Source: Massospora cicadina (taxonomy: Eukaryota > Entomophthoromycota > Entomophthoromycetes > Entomophthorales > Entomophthoraceae). From it: a DNA stretch of 64,000 nt. The DNA is taken from the NCBI GenBank assembly GCA_022478985.1, contig JAKSZP010008010.1, forward strand, positions 117,499 through 181,498, in the 5' to 3' direction. Both the position numbers and the translations under genes were made by a program. The notes beneath the pieces are model-generated. The model saw nothing but the letters and a program-made list of their open reading frames with translations. It ran no database searches and was not told the origin of the DNA. Shown piece after piece: positions 53,227 through 64,000 of the stretch; within the stretch, counting starts at the first letter, position 1, and each line of letters starts with the position of its first letter.

Positions 53227-55380
53227 ATGGAAGAATATCCAGCATTAAAAGTCCATTTTGATAATAGGTTTAAAAAATTACCTGTTGGATCAGCAATTTC
53301 CGCTTTGAAGGAGGCGACTCTTTCATATTTACTTTTAAATTTACTGCTGAGAACAGAAGTAGATTGTCTCTTGTATAACAAAGCAAATAAAAAATTAGTA
53401 TTGCCAACCTCATCCCAATCAAACAACAACTTCTTAATGGTCCTTTGTGCCTGAAGGGTGTTATAGGTTGGGTCAGAGCATCAGCTGATCTCTCCAGTAT
53501 AAGAGAGCTATGTCTAACTCCTAGTTTACTTTCCAACAAAGTGGGAACCAGAATAGATCAATACCTTAACAACTTTGTCCACCTGGATATTTTTCACATT
53601 ATGCAAATTTTAGGACTTCATTACCAATAATTACTACGACTTTTGAGCCTGATCCAATCACTTAATTCATCTACCTATAAATCTACTAATATTCCTCTTC
53701 CATTGTCCAAGTAAATTAAAATTTTATTCTTGAGAAATGATGCTTAATTATTGAGTTTAATGTCATATGACCTTATTGAATGAGGGAGCCTTTGAGTACT
53801 TACATAATCAACTCACAACCCAAGGTGACGCGGCTGTATCTGAAGCTTACCTTCAGGTCAGGCAGAATATTGCATTGCTCTTGGATTTCATTTCATGCAT
53901 CAAAGAACGATGTTGATGATGTTTTAGGAGATTTGAGGAAGCCATACACAAGCCTACCCAGAGCGTAAGGCCCTGCTGGTCCCAAAAGGCCTCCAAGATA
54001 CCAAGGTCCTCATGGACCAAAGGGACCCATTGGGATTCATAGACCTCAAGGGGTAGTGGACCTATTGGGCCCCTGGGATTAACCAGCCCCTGGTCCCCAT
54101 AGTATATTGCCCTCAGACTGCTGGGCCACATGGAAACGTCAGCCCTCCTGGGCCACCTTGGATGGAAAGACCTCCAGGTTGTCAAGGGAAATCTGAGTCT
54201 CTTGGACCCCTGGACCACCTGGGCCTCTTGGTCCTCCTTGATCCATTATAACTGAACCTATATATGATGCTTCTTTATTTTGATTGAGTAATAACTACAA
54301 TCAAATCACTCAAATCAAATATCAGGTTGCACCTGTAACTCACAACTGTGGTGTGGATCTCAAAGGCCACACTATTGAACCCAATAATACCTTTTAAGCC
54401 TAAACAACAGTCTCATGAAAGTTAGTGGTTTGTCATGACTGCATGGCGTTTGATTAGACCACATCAATGACCGGCTCATTCAACTTAACAGTCAAGTTGG
54501 CCATTAAGGCGGGAAAATTCAACATTAAGAACACCATGGAAACAAAGAAGCTATAATGGCAAGGGTTTAAAAGCAACTTACACAAAATGCCACCAAAATC
54601 ACAGTAATGACTCAGTATATGGATAAGAAATGATGTGAATGATTCAAGGGTTCAACTTGATCAGATGCAACCCACTGAATACAATATTGAGCTCTTAAAG
54701 TTTTGGCTTCTCTTGCACTAAATGTTACTAAAGTTTTATCAATACACATTATTACTAACTTTAAGCCTTTATTTAGTAATAAATAAGTCACTAATTAGGG
54801 AAATATCGTTTCATTCCTGTACATCTAATAATGCGCCATGGAAGAGGCTATTGATTAGCAGAATTTTAGCAACTTCTACCTGTTTGAGTCAAACCCACTA
54901 GGAAACCATAATCCCTCACCTGAAGAAAAATCAAACCTGGAGCCAAGTTAAGACCTCCTTAAAAATGAATTTGGAATTGATCAGACCCTTACCTTTCAGA
55001 AGCAGACCTCAATGGGTAGTTTCATAGATCATGGGGAATCATTAACTGAGCTCTCTGGTTGATTTTACTATGAAAACAGACCCCTAAACCTGTGACCGCA
55101 TTTCTCTAAATGACGCCATTACTTCTGCAATCTATGCCTTGAAATGTCGACCAAATTGCAATTAAACACTTAGAACCATCACGAGAAACTTTACAATCAT
55201 TATGGACATCAAAAGTCTTTTGTCAAGATCCCCAACACTCTACTCCAGAAGACTTCCAAACTCAGATTCTCTTAACTGATGCCCCAGGACAACGCTCTTG
55301 AGAAAAAGGGGGATGATAAGAAGATCATACATTGTACTTGCTGAAGAAGATGTTGACATACAGCTGGCAAATCTAAAAAA
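53227..55380 (+). pseudogene. Gag region of E6, with a collagen-like segment
   Basis: From ATG 53227 (MEEYPALKVHFDNRFKKLPV) the region runs through many frame changes. Parts in order: the N-terminal stretch to TGA near 53454, a helical stretch (EGAFEYLHNQLTTQ, LQVRQNIALLLDFISCIKER) near 53782-53910, Gly-X-Y repeats (53969-54241), a coiled-coil-like run (KEAIMARV, QNATKITVMTQYMDKK) near 54540-54630, a capsid-like SFIDHGESLTELSG near 55018, and a decayed 14-residue knuckle at 55333-55374 (first Cys and His kept, fourth codon TGA, last codon TCT). A Gag this long with such repeats is unusual. A separate nested gene for the collagen part is possible. Confidence 0.5.
53969..54241 (+). pseudogene. 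Collagen-like Gly-X-Y segment, decayed
   Basis: Three frame-linked blocks keep the triplet pattern. Block 1 (from 53969) reads GPAGPKRPPRYQGPHGPKG then PIGIHRPQG. Block 2 (about 54052-54090) reads GSGPIGPLGLTSP. Block 3 (about 54118-54241) reads AGPHGNVSPPGPPWMERPPG, then CQGKSESLGP, and after a shift GPPGPLGPP with TGA. Where Gly is lost the residue is usually Arg, Ser or Glu, explained by G-to-A at the first or second codon base. TAA 53966-53968 lies in frame just before block 1. Such repeats form triple helices. Confidence 0.75.
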
Positions 55381-55639
55381 TAATTGCTGATGAGGAAGAA
55401 CAACCCTCTAACATGAATGGAGAGGCTCACCATATTGAAAACCACCATACGTCTAAACCATCTACTTTTCAGGCTATTATTCCTGCCGCTACTTCTACTA
55501 GATATACCGTTGATATGTCTAACAAGAATAAAATCTGTGTTCTAGTTACTCTTATCCCCTCTGTGTCCCTCCAACTTCTTTCTTTACCCTACAGCCACAA
55601 TTTTGGCGCTCAGTCACCAAGGTGGAAGTTCAAGTGTAT

Positions 55640-55870
55640 AAAATTTAACTTTAAGCTATTATTGATACCAGATCTTCAGTAAAAGTTATATTTTGCAAAA
55701 TGGTCAATAAAATTAATGTTGCACCCAACCTCCAACATTATGTTAAGAACGGATCTATGGGCCCATATTGCACTAGGTCACTTGGTGCTTATTTGAACTT
55801 ACCCATATGTTTGGGAAACTTTATAATAGCGCTTATTTGATTCTTAAGAATAAAAGCTATGACTTTTTAG
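55640..55870 (+). pseudogene. Protease of E6
   Basis: AIIDTRSSVKVIFCKMV at 55655-55705 is a retropepsin active site with D-T-G changed to D-T-R (AGA at 55670-55672, a G-to-A change). It continues as NKINVAPNLQHYV and further strand-like sequence to about 55840. Confidence 0.7.
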
Positions 55871-56130
55871 GGCTGTTTTTTATGATGCAATAAGGGATTG
55901 TCAACCTATTTAAGTCCTACTTATATATATTTGGCATTTGGTACCCTTTATCTCTTAAACGCTTATAACCAAGAAGGGCAATCCCATTTAAAATCTGCCT
56001 TATGGATGATGACCAAATGCATATCAGATTGAGTATCATGTAATCAGCCCTCATGTAAAAATGCCTTCTCAGTCTTCTGAAGCTCAGGAAGGAATGCTTT
56101 AAACGCTCCATCTCAAGTTGCTGTATCAGC

Positions 56131-56142
56131 TCAGTAGCAACT
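56131..56142. repeat. Target-site duplication of LINE copy C, left
   Basis: TCAGTAGCAACT is repeated exactly at 61423-61434. Confidence 0.85.
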
Positions 56143-56199
56143 TTTTAATAATTTATTGTGGGGAATGCCAACCATGGGATGGACACTTCCGAAATTGAC

Positions 56200-59100
56200 T
56201 TAACCGAGACAACACTTAGTAGTAGGGAAGGCACCCCAGAGAAGCGATGTAATCTCTTGTTGCCAGCGGGAACGCCACTTATGGGGAAGAGGAGGGAACG
56301 CGTGAAGGGGCCGTAGCCACAATTGAACAGGTGTGGGGGAAGGGGTCTGATTTGATGAACCAAACTGGGAACCAGGAGGATACCAGCTGTCAGCGGCGTG
56401 GTGGGAGGTATCCAAACATCCACGCTTGAAAGTTGTCCACCAAATGAGACCTGAATCTGTGGACAGCTTCTGGGAGGGTGGGGGTGGAGCCTGCGATGGC
56501 ACCCAAGACAATCGTGTGGATGGTCCACATGGCTATTGCAACCATTAGAGCACAGAGGGAGGGTGGAAGGGGGGAGGCCATTGATAAAGCAAACATATCT
56601 CTTGACAGGCTGAAGGGATGTGTTTGATCCTGGTCAAGCAGACGTTGGACTTCGCGCCATATCACTTTTGAGTTAGGAAACTTCTCCAGGCGGTGGAACA
56701 GCGTTCCATACTGGCCACACACTACGCAGGATGAGTGTAAAGCGTTAGAGCGCTCAGCTGTATGGTACACCCGCCTCAGGCAGCGCCACACATGGGAGCG
56801 GGATTTGAGGCTGCAACAGAGGATGGTGAGCATATTTCCAGATGGTTTTTTGGGTCTCAGTGGAATAAGGGATGTCCATCATGTCCAGGTAGTCCACCCT
56901 GGATAGGACATGGGGCCATATGGGGATCACGCCATCATGGATGGGTAGCCCCTGTACCTCTTGTGTGAACTGGGGTGAGGGGCGGCCTCTTCAGGTTGTA
57001 TGTCCGCTTATATGAATTCTCCACTCAGCGCTCCACATGGAGAGTAGGATTCGTTTGTAGTGGGTTTTAGTACCATGAGGACCTGTGGCCGATGGGTGTG
57101 AAGCCAGGTATTTCATCAGGGAGTGGGGGTTCGATGGATTATTGAGGCCCAAGGCGCGGGAGAAGTTGGAGCGGGCAGCGGGACCAGTGTTGGGAGGGGA
57201 GTGTAGGGGCGGTGACGGCCGCAATCCAGGTACCCAAGATCTTGGCCATATGGGCTCTGAAGTCAAGCAGGCCTATGCCACCATGCTAATGAGGGCCAAA
57301 CATGACTTCTAACCGTACTGGTGGAGGGCGGCCTGACCATAGCCATCCTTGCAGCAGGGCATGCAAGGATTTGAAGAAGCTTGGCGAGAAGGGGATGGCG
57401 TGGGCTCCAAACCAGATTTGGAGAGGAGCATAGAGTTAATCAAAACGACCCTGCTAGTAAGGGAAGTAGGGTGGGCTCTGAGGGAGGCGATGCGCTTCGT
57501 CACGTTGTCTAGAATATGACTCTCCATTACTGCTGATGCATATCCGCCTGCCTCCACCCACACGCCCAGATGGCGGAATGGCCCTATGGTAGGGCGTGGC
57601 ATGAAGGGGAGCACCAGTGGGGCGAAGTGGAGTGAGCTGGGAGGGCAAGCACGTGTGCGAGCAGATGGGCTGGGCTGGGCTGGGCACTGGTTGCTGGGGC
57701 CCAGCAGTTTTGAGACTGACCAAGGAGGATGATTTCGGTTTTGGAGGCGTTCAGTGCAGCATTACTTACCCAGGAATACTCCTGGATGAGAGCTTCAAGT
57801 GCGCGTGCATCTTTATTAGACACCCCGCCACACAGCCGTCTGCAAACGCCATCATCTTGACTGGGGCTTGGCCTGGCACATGGACCCCAGTGAGTTGGGC
57901 ATTCGCATTTCGAAGTAGTGGGTCAAGGCTGAAGTTGTATAAGAGTGGGCTAAGGGGGCCCCTTTGTCGCAAACCCCTTTGCAGGGTGGACTACTTCCAT
58001 TAGGAAGCCAGGACCACATATTGCCATTGTTTCAGATTCCGTGAGCAGCATCACCCAGTTGATGAAGCGAGGGGGTAAGCGGAATTGATGGAGGCAAGCC
58101 CTGAGGTATTCCCAGTTTACTATATTATAGGCCTTCTGTTGGTCCAAGAATGCAAGTGCCCCAAAGGCTGTGGACTGGCACGCGTTGTCCACAGAGTGCA
58201 CGTTGTCCCAACTCGACCTTATGGGTATGAAACCAAATTGTTCTGTGGAGATGGTGGCAGATGCTACAATCCTTAGACGGTTAGCCATGATTTTTGTCAA
58301 AATTTTTGTATCCGTGTTAGTTAAAGAAATAGGGCGCCAGTTGGCTAAGTCTAGCTTGTCCCCTTTCTTGAAGAGTGTGATGGTGAAGGCCTCTTGTCCT
58401 CCTGTCAGGAGGCGCATTTCCAAATGGCTCTGGTTAAGTGAGGCCAACAGTAGTGGGGATATATATTTGAAGTACTTTTTGTAGAATTCATATGGAATGC
58501 CATCTGGGCCTGGGCATTTTCAGTTTGATGCACCGTGAATGGCTGTCATAATTCGTTCAGAGTAATCAAATTTATTATTTTCGGGTATTGGGAAGTGGTG
58601 CGGATGTGGGTATTCAGTTGAGAAATTCTGCCACTTTGGCTGGCTGAATTGGATCAGATTGGTACAACTCAGAGTAATACTTTTGTGCTTTTGATTGCCA
58701 CTTTGGCTGGCGTATCCACAACAGATTCATCCAATCTTTGCACTTGTGTGCAGGCCACACTCTGGTGTGGTGCAAAAAAATTTTTTAAAAAAATATGTGG
58801 TGCACTTGTCGCCATTTGTGATGCGTTTGGCCCTGTACTGAACACAAACCTAATGTTTGTGTTGCCTTTTGATCACGTTGAGGTGGGTGGCTGCCTCTGC
58901 CCACTTCTGGCCCCATGCAGAGCTGTATCCTGTAGCCAGGATGTTGGACTCCAGGTGTGCCAACTCTGCTAGAGTGCGCAAAATGACAGCCAATGTGTCT
59001 CATGAGCTTCTGGAGGAGAGGTGGCGAGATTGGCGGATGGTATCTTCTTTTGAAAATTGCCCAAGTGGATATGGGGTTCGCGCAAAATGGTGCAACAAAC

Positions 59101-59909
59101 TCTTTTGCCAAAGTTGCTGATTCCAACCATGTGGAAAATCCTGGCGATGAGAGCTTGGAGGGGCAGATTTTGCACCAATGTGGGTTCTTAGCAGCTGCGA
59201 CAGGTAGGTGGTATGTTATCAAGACCAATCAATGGTCGAAGGATTCCATTTTTGTTGTTTTAAAGTGGAACATGTGAGGTTGGAATTTTGCTGGTATAAG
59301 GATAAGGTGATGCGGGACATGGACCTTAATTGGCTGTTGTGGACATGGGGGTGCATCATGTTCTTGAGCTTTGGGGCTTGCCACGGCAGTGTATCCATTA
59401 ACCCAAGGGTGGCCTTTAGAATACAAAGTTCAACGTGGCCCTGGGGGGTATGGGAGGAGGAAGGCCACCGGTCCGTTGGAGTGTTTAGCCAACAGTTCAT
59501 GTCGCTGACTATGAAAGGGTCTGAGGGTAGCGGGAGGGATTTGACTGATGAGAAAATTCCTGACGCTCTTGTGCACCGTTTGGGGCATAGATGTTGATGA
59601 TATCATGTACCATGTCAGTCTATGAAAAAGTGACAATGAGGACTCAGCCATTGAGGAAGGTTTCTGATGATAAAAATTTAAAAAAATTATTTTTCCAAAT
59701 TAGCACCCCACAGTGCTTTGACCAAAAGGATAGGGATGGGAGGAGCATTGTTTTCCAAGCCTCCTCAGAACCTCGTGGACAGTAGACTTCTGGATGGCCA
59801 GGATATCCATGGGTAAATTTTGTTGTTAAAAACTCAGTTTCCTAGCCTGGGATGGTGAGGCCTTGATTCCAGCGATATTTAATGTCCCTAGAGTGAAGGT
59901 TTCCCCCAT
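56200..59909 (-). pseudogene. LINE ORF2, copy C
   Basis: ATG at 59909 starts MGETFTLGTLNIAGIKASPS, with DILAIQ where the catalytic Glu of copy B's QESH has become Lys. The endonuclease region is badly frameshifted. Reverse transcriptase: ANWRPISLTNTD, FGFIPIRSSWDNVHSVDNAC and FLDQQKAYNIVNWEYL (57950-58447), then GPLSPLLYNFSLDPLL and AFADGC, where the second catalytic Asp of FADD is Gly (57766-57972). The C-terminal zinc motif has its last Cys replaced by Phe (LFHRLEKF, 56390-56833), so two key residues are lost beyond the frameshifts. Confidence 0.9.
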
Positions 59910-60018
59910 CACACCTTAGGTGCGAGGGGGTGGGCACCCAGGCCCACTATCCTCCTCTAGATCCCCATAGGCCTTTATGGCAGTGCGGGTGTTTGAAGCA
60001 ATGCTATCAGTATTTTTG

Positions 60019-61327
60019 TTAATTTTTGCAGAAAGGTTTGCATTGGCTTTTGCCTTCGCTTTTTGTTTCCCCAACATCACACAAATTTTTTATGGTGCGG
60101 ATGAGTTTGGTGTACCATTGAGTGGGGCAAAAAAATTTTCAGGTAGGTTGAAGGCCAAGTTGGTTTTGATCAGAGCTTGGTTGCAAAGATCAGGAGAATT
60201 CAAGTCACCCATCGGATCCTCAGATCAGGTGGCCCAATTGGTATGGGCTTCTCAATCTGATTGGTTGATGGATTCCCAATTTGCTTCCACCGCGAAGGTT
60301 CCAATATCCTCCTGGCGTTGGGAGTGTGGGATAGCGGTGGTGACTTTGGCCGCTTCCTTGGCTGCAGCCCTGCGGGCCTGCTTGGCCTTCTTCCGCTCTT
60401 GTGGGGAAATAGTCTTTACCAGTAGGTAGCAGCCTTGTGCTCCCCACGCGAAATCCTCTTTGGTGCTTACGGTTGGTTTGTAGTGCACCTCTCTGCTGGC
60501 CATGGCCACTGAGGGGTGCTCTTGGAATGTGACGCCCTCCTTGGTGGGGCATACATGTGCCTTATGGCTGAACACATCACAGTGGGTGCAGATGGGGGGC
60601 GCGCTGTCCACGGTTACCTGGAAAGGGTGGGTGGTATGCCCTTCAATATTAATAAAAGTGGAGTGCAGGTTCTGGGTTAGGTCCTTTGTGATCTCCTCGG
60701 TTGGGGTCAGAACTGCGATGGCTTTGCCAGTGCAAAGGTGTGGCATCAGTGTAAAGCGTTGCATTTTGAAAGATTGTATTTTGCCGTAGATGGCGAGACC
60801 ATATTTCAGCTGTTGCTCCAAAATGGCACGTTTTACTGTAGTAGGCAAGAAGTTGAACGTGAGGAATATATGGTTGGATTTTATCCATCTAGTGCATTTT
60901 GTTTTGACAACCCGTTGCCCTTTGGGGAGGTTGATCACTATGTGCACTTCAGCAGCCTCGTCTGCTGCCTCCTTGTTTTCAAAACCTAGGTCCAGCTAAC
61001 CATGTGACATGGAATGAGGTGCAACGTATGCCATAGTCGGGAAAAAAGTGTGCACATCCCCACAAAATTTTTACCATAAAGTGTTTGTTGGATGTCCAGA
61101 AACACGCGGACTCCATATTCTACCAACGAAAGTGGCTGGGAGTGTGGCGTATTGATGTACTGGTTGCATCGTGCTTGCCAAGTGAGGATTTCTGGGGAAA
61201 TAGTGACCGCCAGTTTTTTGAAATTTTTTTCTTTTCTGTCAGTTTCTCCAGGGCATTTTTGATCGTTTGAGGCCGCGGGCCTCCCACCTGCTCCTCTTAC
61301 CTTACATGCCCAACTGCTCCCTGACAT
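60019..61327 (-). pseudogene. LINE ORF1, copy C
   Basis: ATG at 61327 starts MSGSSWACKVRGAGGRPAAS and runs in frame to about 60986. A shift near 61000 leads to the 231-codon frame 60252-60947, which carries the RRM-like part (HIFLTFNFLPTTVKRAILEQ) and the intact knuckle CTHCDVFSHKAHVC. The C-terminal part to TAA 60019-60021 is in a further frame. Confidence 0.88.
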
Positions 61328-61422
61328 GGGCGCAGATTAATCTCCTCTATGAGATTTATCAAACTAGATTCAGACTTGAATTGAATGGGTTGCAAAATTG
61401 ATTGCAACGAGAGAGAAAAGTT

Positions 61423-61434
61423 TCAGTAGCAACT
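61423..61434. repeat. Target-site duplication of LINE copy C, right
   Basis: Exact copy of 56131-56142. Confidence 0.85.
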
Positions 61435-62170
61435 ATTATTAAATACCTGCAAACTATACTTTTCCCCTGTCATATACATGAAGTTTGCTGTGGTAATATT
61501 TGTCTGTCAAGGAGATATTGCCCTTCCCAGGTCTAAAAGTTTTAAATTGCACTTCCAATTGGGCAGGTTTTCTCTCAAATTTACTTAGGTGGACTCTTCA
61601 AAAAAGCGATAAATTAAAGCAAAAGCAGGTTATAATTTGACTACATTTTATTATCGGAAGGATTGAATATTTATAGGTTTCTAAATGGCTCAGAATCTAT
61701 CTGAGCTTATAATTCGCTGATTGATTAAATCTTCTATCCCTTAATTGGGATGAGACTGATTGTTCTTATTAACCTTGATAAATTTGGATATTTTATGCTC
61801 TCCTTCTGATAGTGCTGGGGTTTTAATGAAGTAGAATTTTCAGAAACAAGAGGCTTTGGTGAGATCCTGACACCATGCATCATAGATCTAGCCTGTTCTG
61901 GGGCTATCTCAGTTCTGCTAGGTAATATGACTACAACATCTCATGTAATAGGAAAAAACGGAACATATAGCTTATGTTTACTTGTTGCCTGCTAACTGAT
62001 TACATAGTATACATCAATTTGGTACTCTCCGGGATTTTGGGCACAATGATTATCCTACTATAGCCACGATCAAACATAATAATGGCTTGGACGATACCAA
62101 AGCCCAACAAGAGGCAACTGAGTAACTCTTATTCATATATTCTGTTATCTTTTCTTTTGGACTTCGAATT
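61435..62170 (+). other. Eroded stretch of E6 between protease and reverse transcriptase
   Basis: It lies where the protease-RT linker of E6 would be. Fragments such as VIFVCQGDIALPRS are open but not diagnostic, and no motif is intact. Confidence 0.35.
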
Positions 62171-62179
62171 TGGAAAAAA

Positions 62180-63450
62180 TGACAGGAGTGATTTATTGGG
62201 TGGATACCAGAGATGCTTTGCCAATACAGACTAAGCCTTATCTAAAATCCAAAGTGGAAGAAGACCAAGTAACCATTAAATAAAATAAACTGTTGAGGCA
62301 GGCCTATTAAAAACCTTTGCAAAGCCCTTGAGCTTTGCCTATGCTGTTAGTGAAGAAATAACACAGGACCCATCACATGGTAATAGATTACTGAAAATTG
62401 AATTCAATCACCTCAAATGGCAGTTATTCCTAACCTAGTATTGACAACTTCCTTCAAATGCTGTCTGTCTCGTAGTTCTTCTCTGCTGGATCTAGGCAAT
62501 GGGTCTTGGAAAATAGACCTTACCAAAAAAGATTGAGAGAAGTGTGATCTCATCGCTAACAAGGGACCATTTTGTTCCAACATAAATGCTACAGGTGGCT
62601 GTACAACGCCTCTGCTTTGTGCCAACAGGCTATGAATGGAAAGCAATGGACCTGAAAGTGTCCTGTGTCCATGGTGTATTAAGAAACTATTAACGTCTTC
62701 GCATGACTTCTAGTTCACCTCAATCACTTACACCATTTATATGACCAATTATGATAGAACTTTAAAATTAAAACTTGAAGTGAGCCTTTTTCCAAGGAGA
62801 ATTGGTTTTTTTGGGCATAAATAACAAACGAAGGTATCAACTACTGCCTAATAAAGTTATGGCCATAAACAAGCTGTCCCACACTAAGGAGACTAAGAAA
62901 CATTCGGGTTCTTGGAAAATTTGGATATTGCTGCCAATTATCACACCTTGCCAACCTTGCATAGCCCTGGTCTACCTATTACAGAAAAATGTGTCTTTCC
63001 ACTAGGAGTTTTTACAACAACGATCCTTTTAGTGCCTTATGACTGGCACCAAATAAAACACTTGTGTGAATACATATCAAATTTGATAAATTTTCATGCT
63101 TTCACTAATGCCAGAAATTTTACCGTTGGTCCTATCCTAGTGCAACATGATGACAACCAGGTAAAGCATCTTTTTGTAATTTTGCAAAGCTCTCTTCAAA
63201 GCTGAAAGGAACTATAGCATTACCAAGTTCAAGTGTTTAGTGGTAATTCTAGCCATTAAGAATTTCCATCCCTTTCTTTATGGGATTACTTTAATATTCT
63301 AAGTGATTACGGCTCCCTTTGCAGATTAAAGCAGATGCGTGATCCTGATGGCTGTATAGCCTGATGGTCTTAACAATTACAATATTATGATGTCTTAATT
63401 ATTAATTGACATCAGTGCTGTCATGAAATTGGCCATGCACTCCGCTGGTG
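62180..63450 (+). pseudogene. Reverse transcriptase and RNase H of E6
   Basis: Recognisable gypsy blocks over several frames: HMVIDY..KLNSIT near 62375-62415, LYNASALCQQAM near 62594-62630, RRIGFFGH near 62798, and a thumb remnant (NLDIAANYHTLPTLHSPGLP, 62912-62980). RNase H: HAFTNARNFTVGPILVQHDD near 63090-63155, RNYSITKFKCLVVILAIKNF and HPFLYGI near 63208-63290, LKQMRDPDG near 63330, and HEIGHALRW near 63425. YxDD is not recognisable. It is more decayed than E3 or E4. Confidence 0.75.
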
Positions 63451-63696
63451 TGCCAGGCCAACCAGTTTACAAACTGGTTGGCCCTTTTCTGTTTCACCTT
63501 CATTGGTGTACTAACCCTTAAAGGTCCACGTCCAACCCACCAATCAACCACTAATGACTTCTCCTTAGCCCCAGGTGTCCTTAGCGTGTGCCTCAGCAAG
63601 TTCTACCCCCAACCTGGGTGGCTCAGGCACTTTCACGCTGCCCCACCCTCGTATCACTTCACCACCACATCTGGGAATGCCCCAGTGAGTCCATTC
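63451..63696. other. Locally GC-rich stretch with a long hairpin
   Basis: The composition shifts abruptly from the AT-rich surroundings to C-rich, Pro-codon-rich sequence. A perfect hairpin opens it (63456-63483). A 91-codon open frame (63448-63723) shows no known domain. It might be another insertion or the remnant of an integrase tail. Confidence 0.35.
63456..63483. repeat. Perfect 13-bp inverted repeat with 2-base loop
   Basis: GGCCAACCAGTTT-AC-AAACTGGTTGGCC pairs over all 13 positions. Confidence 0.95.
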
Positions 63697-64000
63697 TGTC
63701 AGGAAGTTGATATGACTGGATGATATGCTACCCATATTGGTAGATTGGAGGGGGATTGAGATGAGTCTCAAGATTTATGAAAAATTGATACATGAGCTAT
63801 AATCGAGCAAAATGAGGACATTTTGTAAATCAAGATAATTTATGCTGAGATTCAATACAAATGAGAGTAATTCAAAAAAATGAAAAAGAGTAGAAGATTA
63901 CTAAGCTGAGGATGCATCTGGCTGGGGAACTGAGATATAAAGAGTCTCATGGAAGATTGAAGGAGATAGTCTTTTACAAGGAAAAGAGGAGCGCAGAAAA
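63697..64000 (+). repeat. Probable LTR start related to the E4 LTR
   Basis: TGTCAGGAAGTTGATATGACTGGATGATATGC resembles the E4 LTR starts (TGTCACAATTCTGATATTAC and TGTGATTCTGATATGACAGG with GATGATAAGC). The rest to the window end is purine-rich and AT-rich. The element itself would lie outside the window or be E6's own 3' LTR with the integrase deleted. Confidence 0.4.

Larger units (their letters stand above)
56143..61422 (-). mobile_element. LINE copy C, near full length
   Basis: Same family and length as copy B, read right to left. Its 5' end (CTTTTCTCTCTCGTTGCAATC on the minus strand) lies near 61422, with a 95-bp leader to ATG 61327. The 3' end carries ACAATAAATT. It shares long identical stretches with copy B (for example about 57020-57410 against 16604-17000), including the same lesions. 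Confidence 0.94.
53168..63450 (+). mobile_element. Old Ty3/gypsy element E6, split by LINE copy C
   Basis: A primer-site-like TTGGTGCTCCCTATCAGG (53168-53185) is followed by an ATG at 53227, the same 60-bp spacing as in E3 and E4. Gag-like, knuckle and protease relics run to about 55870. LINE copy C interrupts at 56142. Reverse transcriptase and RNase H follow at 62180-63450. The LTRs are not defined: the 5' LTR must end near 53167 and holds the solo LTR, and no integrase or 3' LTR is identified in the window. The single-element reading is inferred from order and strand. Confidence 0.6.

Noticed and set aside
59977..60429. 150-codon plus-strand frame opposite LINE copy C ORF1
   Set aside because: Antisense to the ORF1 C-terminal part. 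The protein frame with the CCHC knuckle lies on the minus strand.
63697..64000. 3' LTR of E6
   Set aside because: The integrase is missing before it and the 5' LTR of E6 is undefined. The only support is similarity to the E4 LTR start, so ownership is left open.
1..64000. Host genes, CRISPR arrays, rRNA or bacterial operons
   Set aside because: I found no regular short repeat-spacer array, no rRNA-like block, no operon structure and no open frame outside retroelement families that I can tie to a host function.

Overview
This window is a repeat graveyard from a large eukaryotic nuclear genome. I found no host gene, rRNA, confident tRNA gene or CRISPR array. Almost all recognisable coding sequence belongs to retrotransposons, and every open frame of useful length is broken by frameshifts or stops. 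The mix is Ty3/gypsy chromoviruses with an integrase-linked chromodomain and an apparent self-priming site, other Ty3/gypsy elements with TGGTGCTC primer sites, and an APE-type LINE with a CCHC ORF1. This fits a transposon-swollen fungus best, but the taxon is an inference and no host marker is present.

Layout: 1-2050 is the 3' part of a LINE (copy A, + strand). 2051-4410 is AT-rich and empty. 4411-6718 is a short, apparently non-coding LTR element. 8325-14276 is chromovirus 1 (LTRs about 850 bp). 15734-20995 is a near full-length LINE (copy B, - strand) between perfect 20-bp target-site duplications. 23487-45922 is a nest: outer element E5 contains gypsy element E3; E3 carries chromovirus 2 (26905-32977) in its 5' LTR and gypsy element E4 (36531-42440) inside its RNase H domain. 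45923-51607 holds unassigned coding relics. 51613-53099 is a solo LTR of the chromovirus 2 family with a perfect 5-bp duplication. 53168-63450 is an old gypsy element (E6), split by LINE copy C (56143-61422, - strand). A further LTR seems to start at 63697.

The insertion order can be read from the sequence. E3 lies in E5. Chromovirus 2 and E4 are younger than E3, because each has a perfect 5-bp duplication (GTTTT, ACAAT) and E3's own 3' LTR preserves the empty site for chromovirus 2.

The most unusual signals are: a decayed collagen-like Gly-X-Y stretch in what appears to be the gag region of E6; an open frame in the U3 of both chromovirus families sharing a D-L-x-H-x-x-D-x-R-W motif; an exact 11-nt self-priming match placed about 32 bp after a TATA-like box in chromovirus 2; a tRNA-Ser-like segment in the chromovirus 1 LTR; and two LINE copies that share the same disabling lesions but have different target-site duplications. 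Many inactivating changes look like C-to-T or G-to-A transitions. Indels are frequent too, so uncorrected sequencing error cannot be excluded for individual frameshifts.
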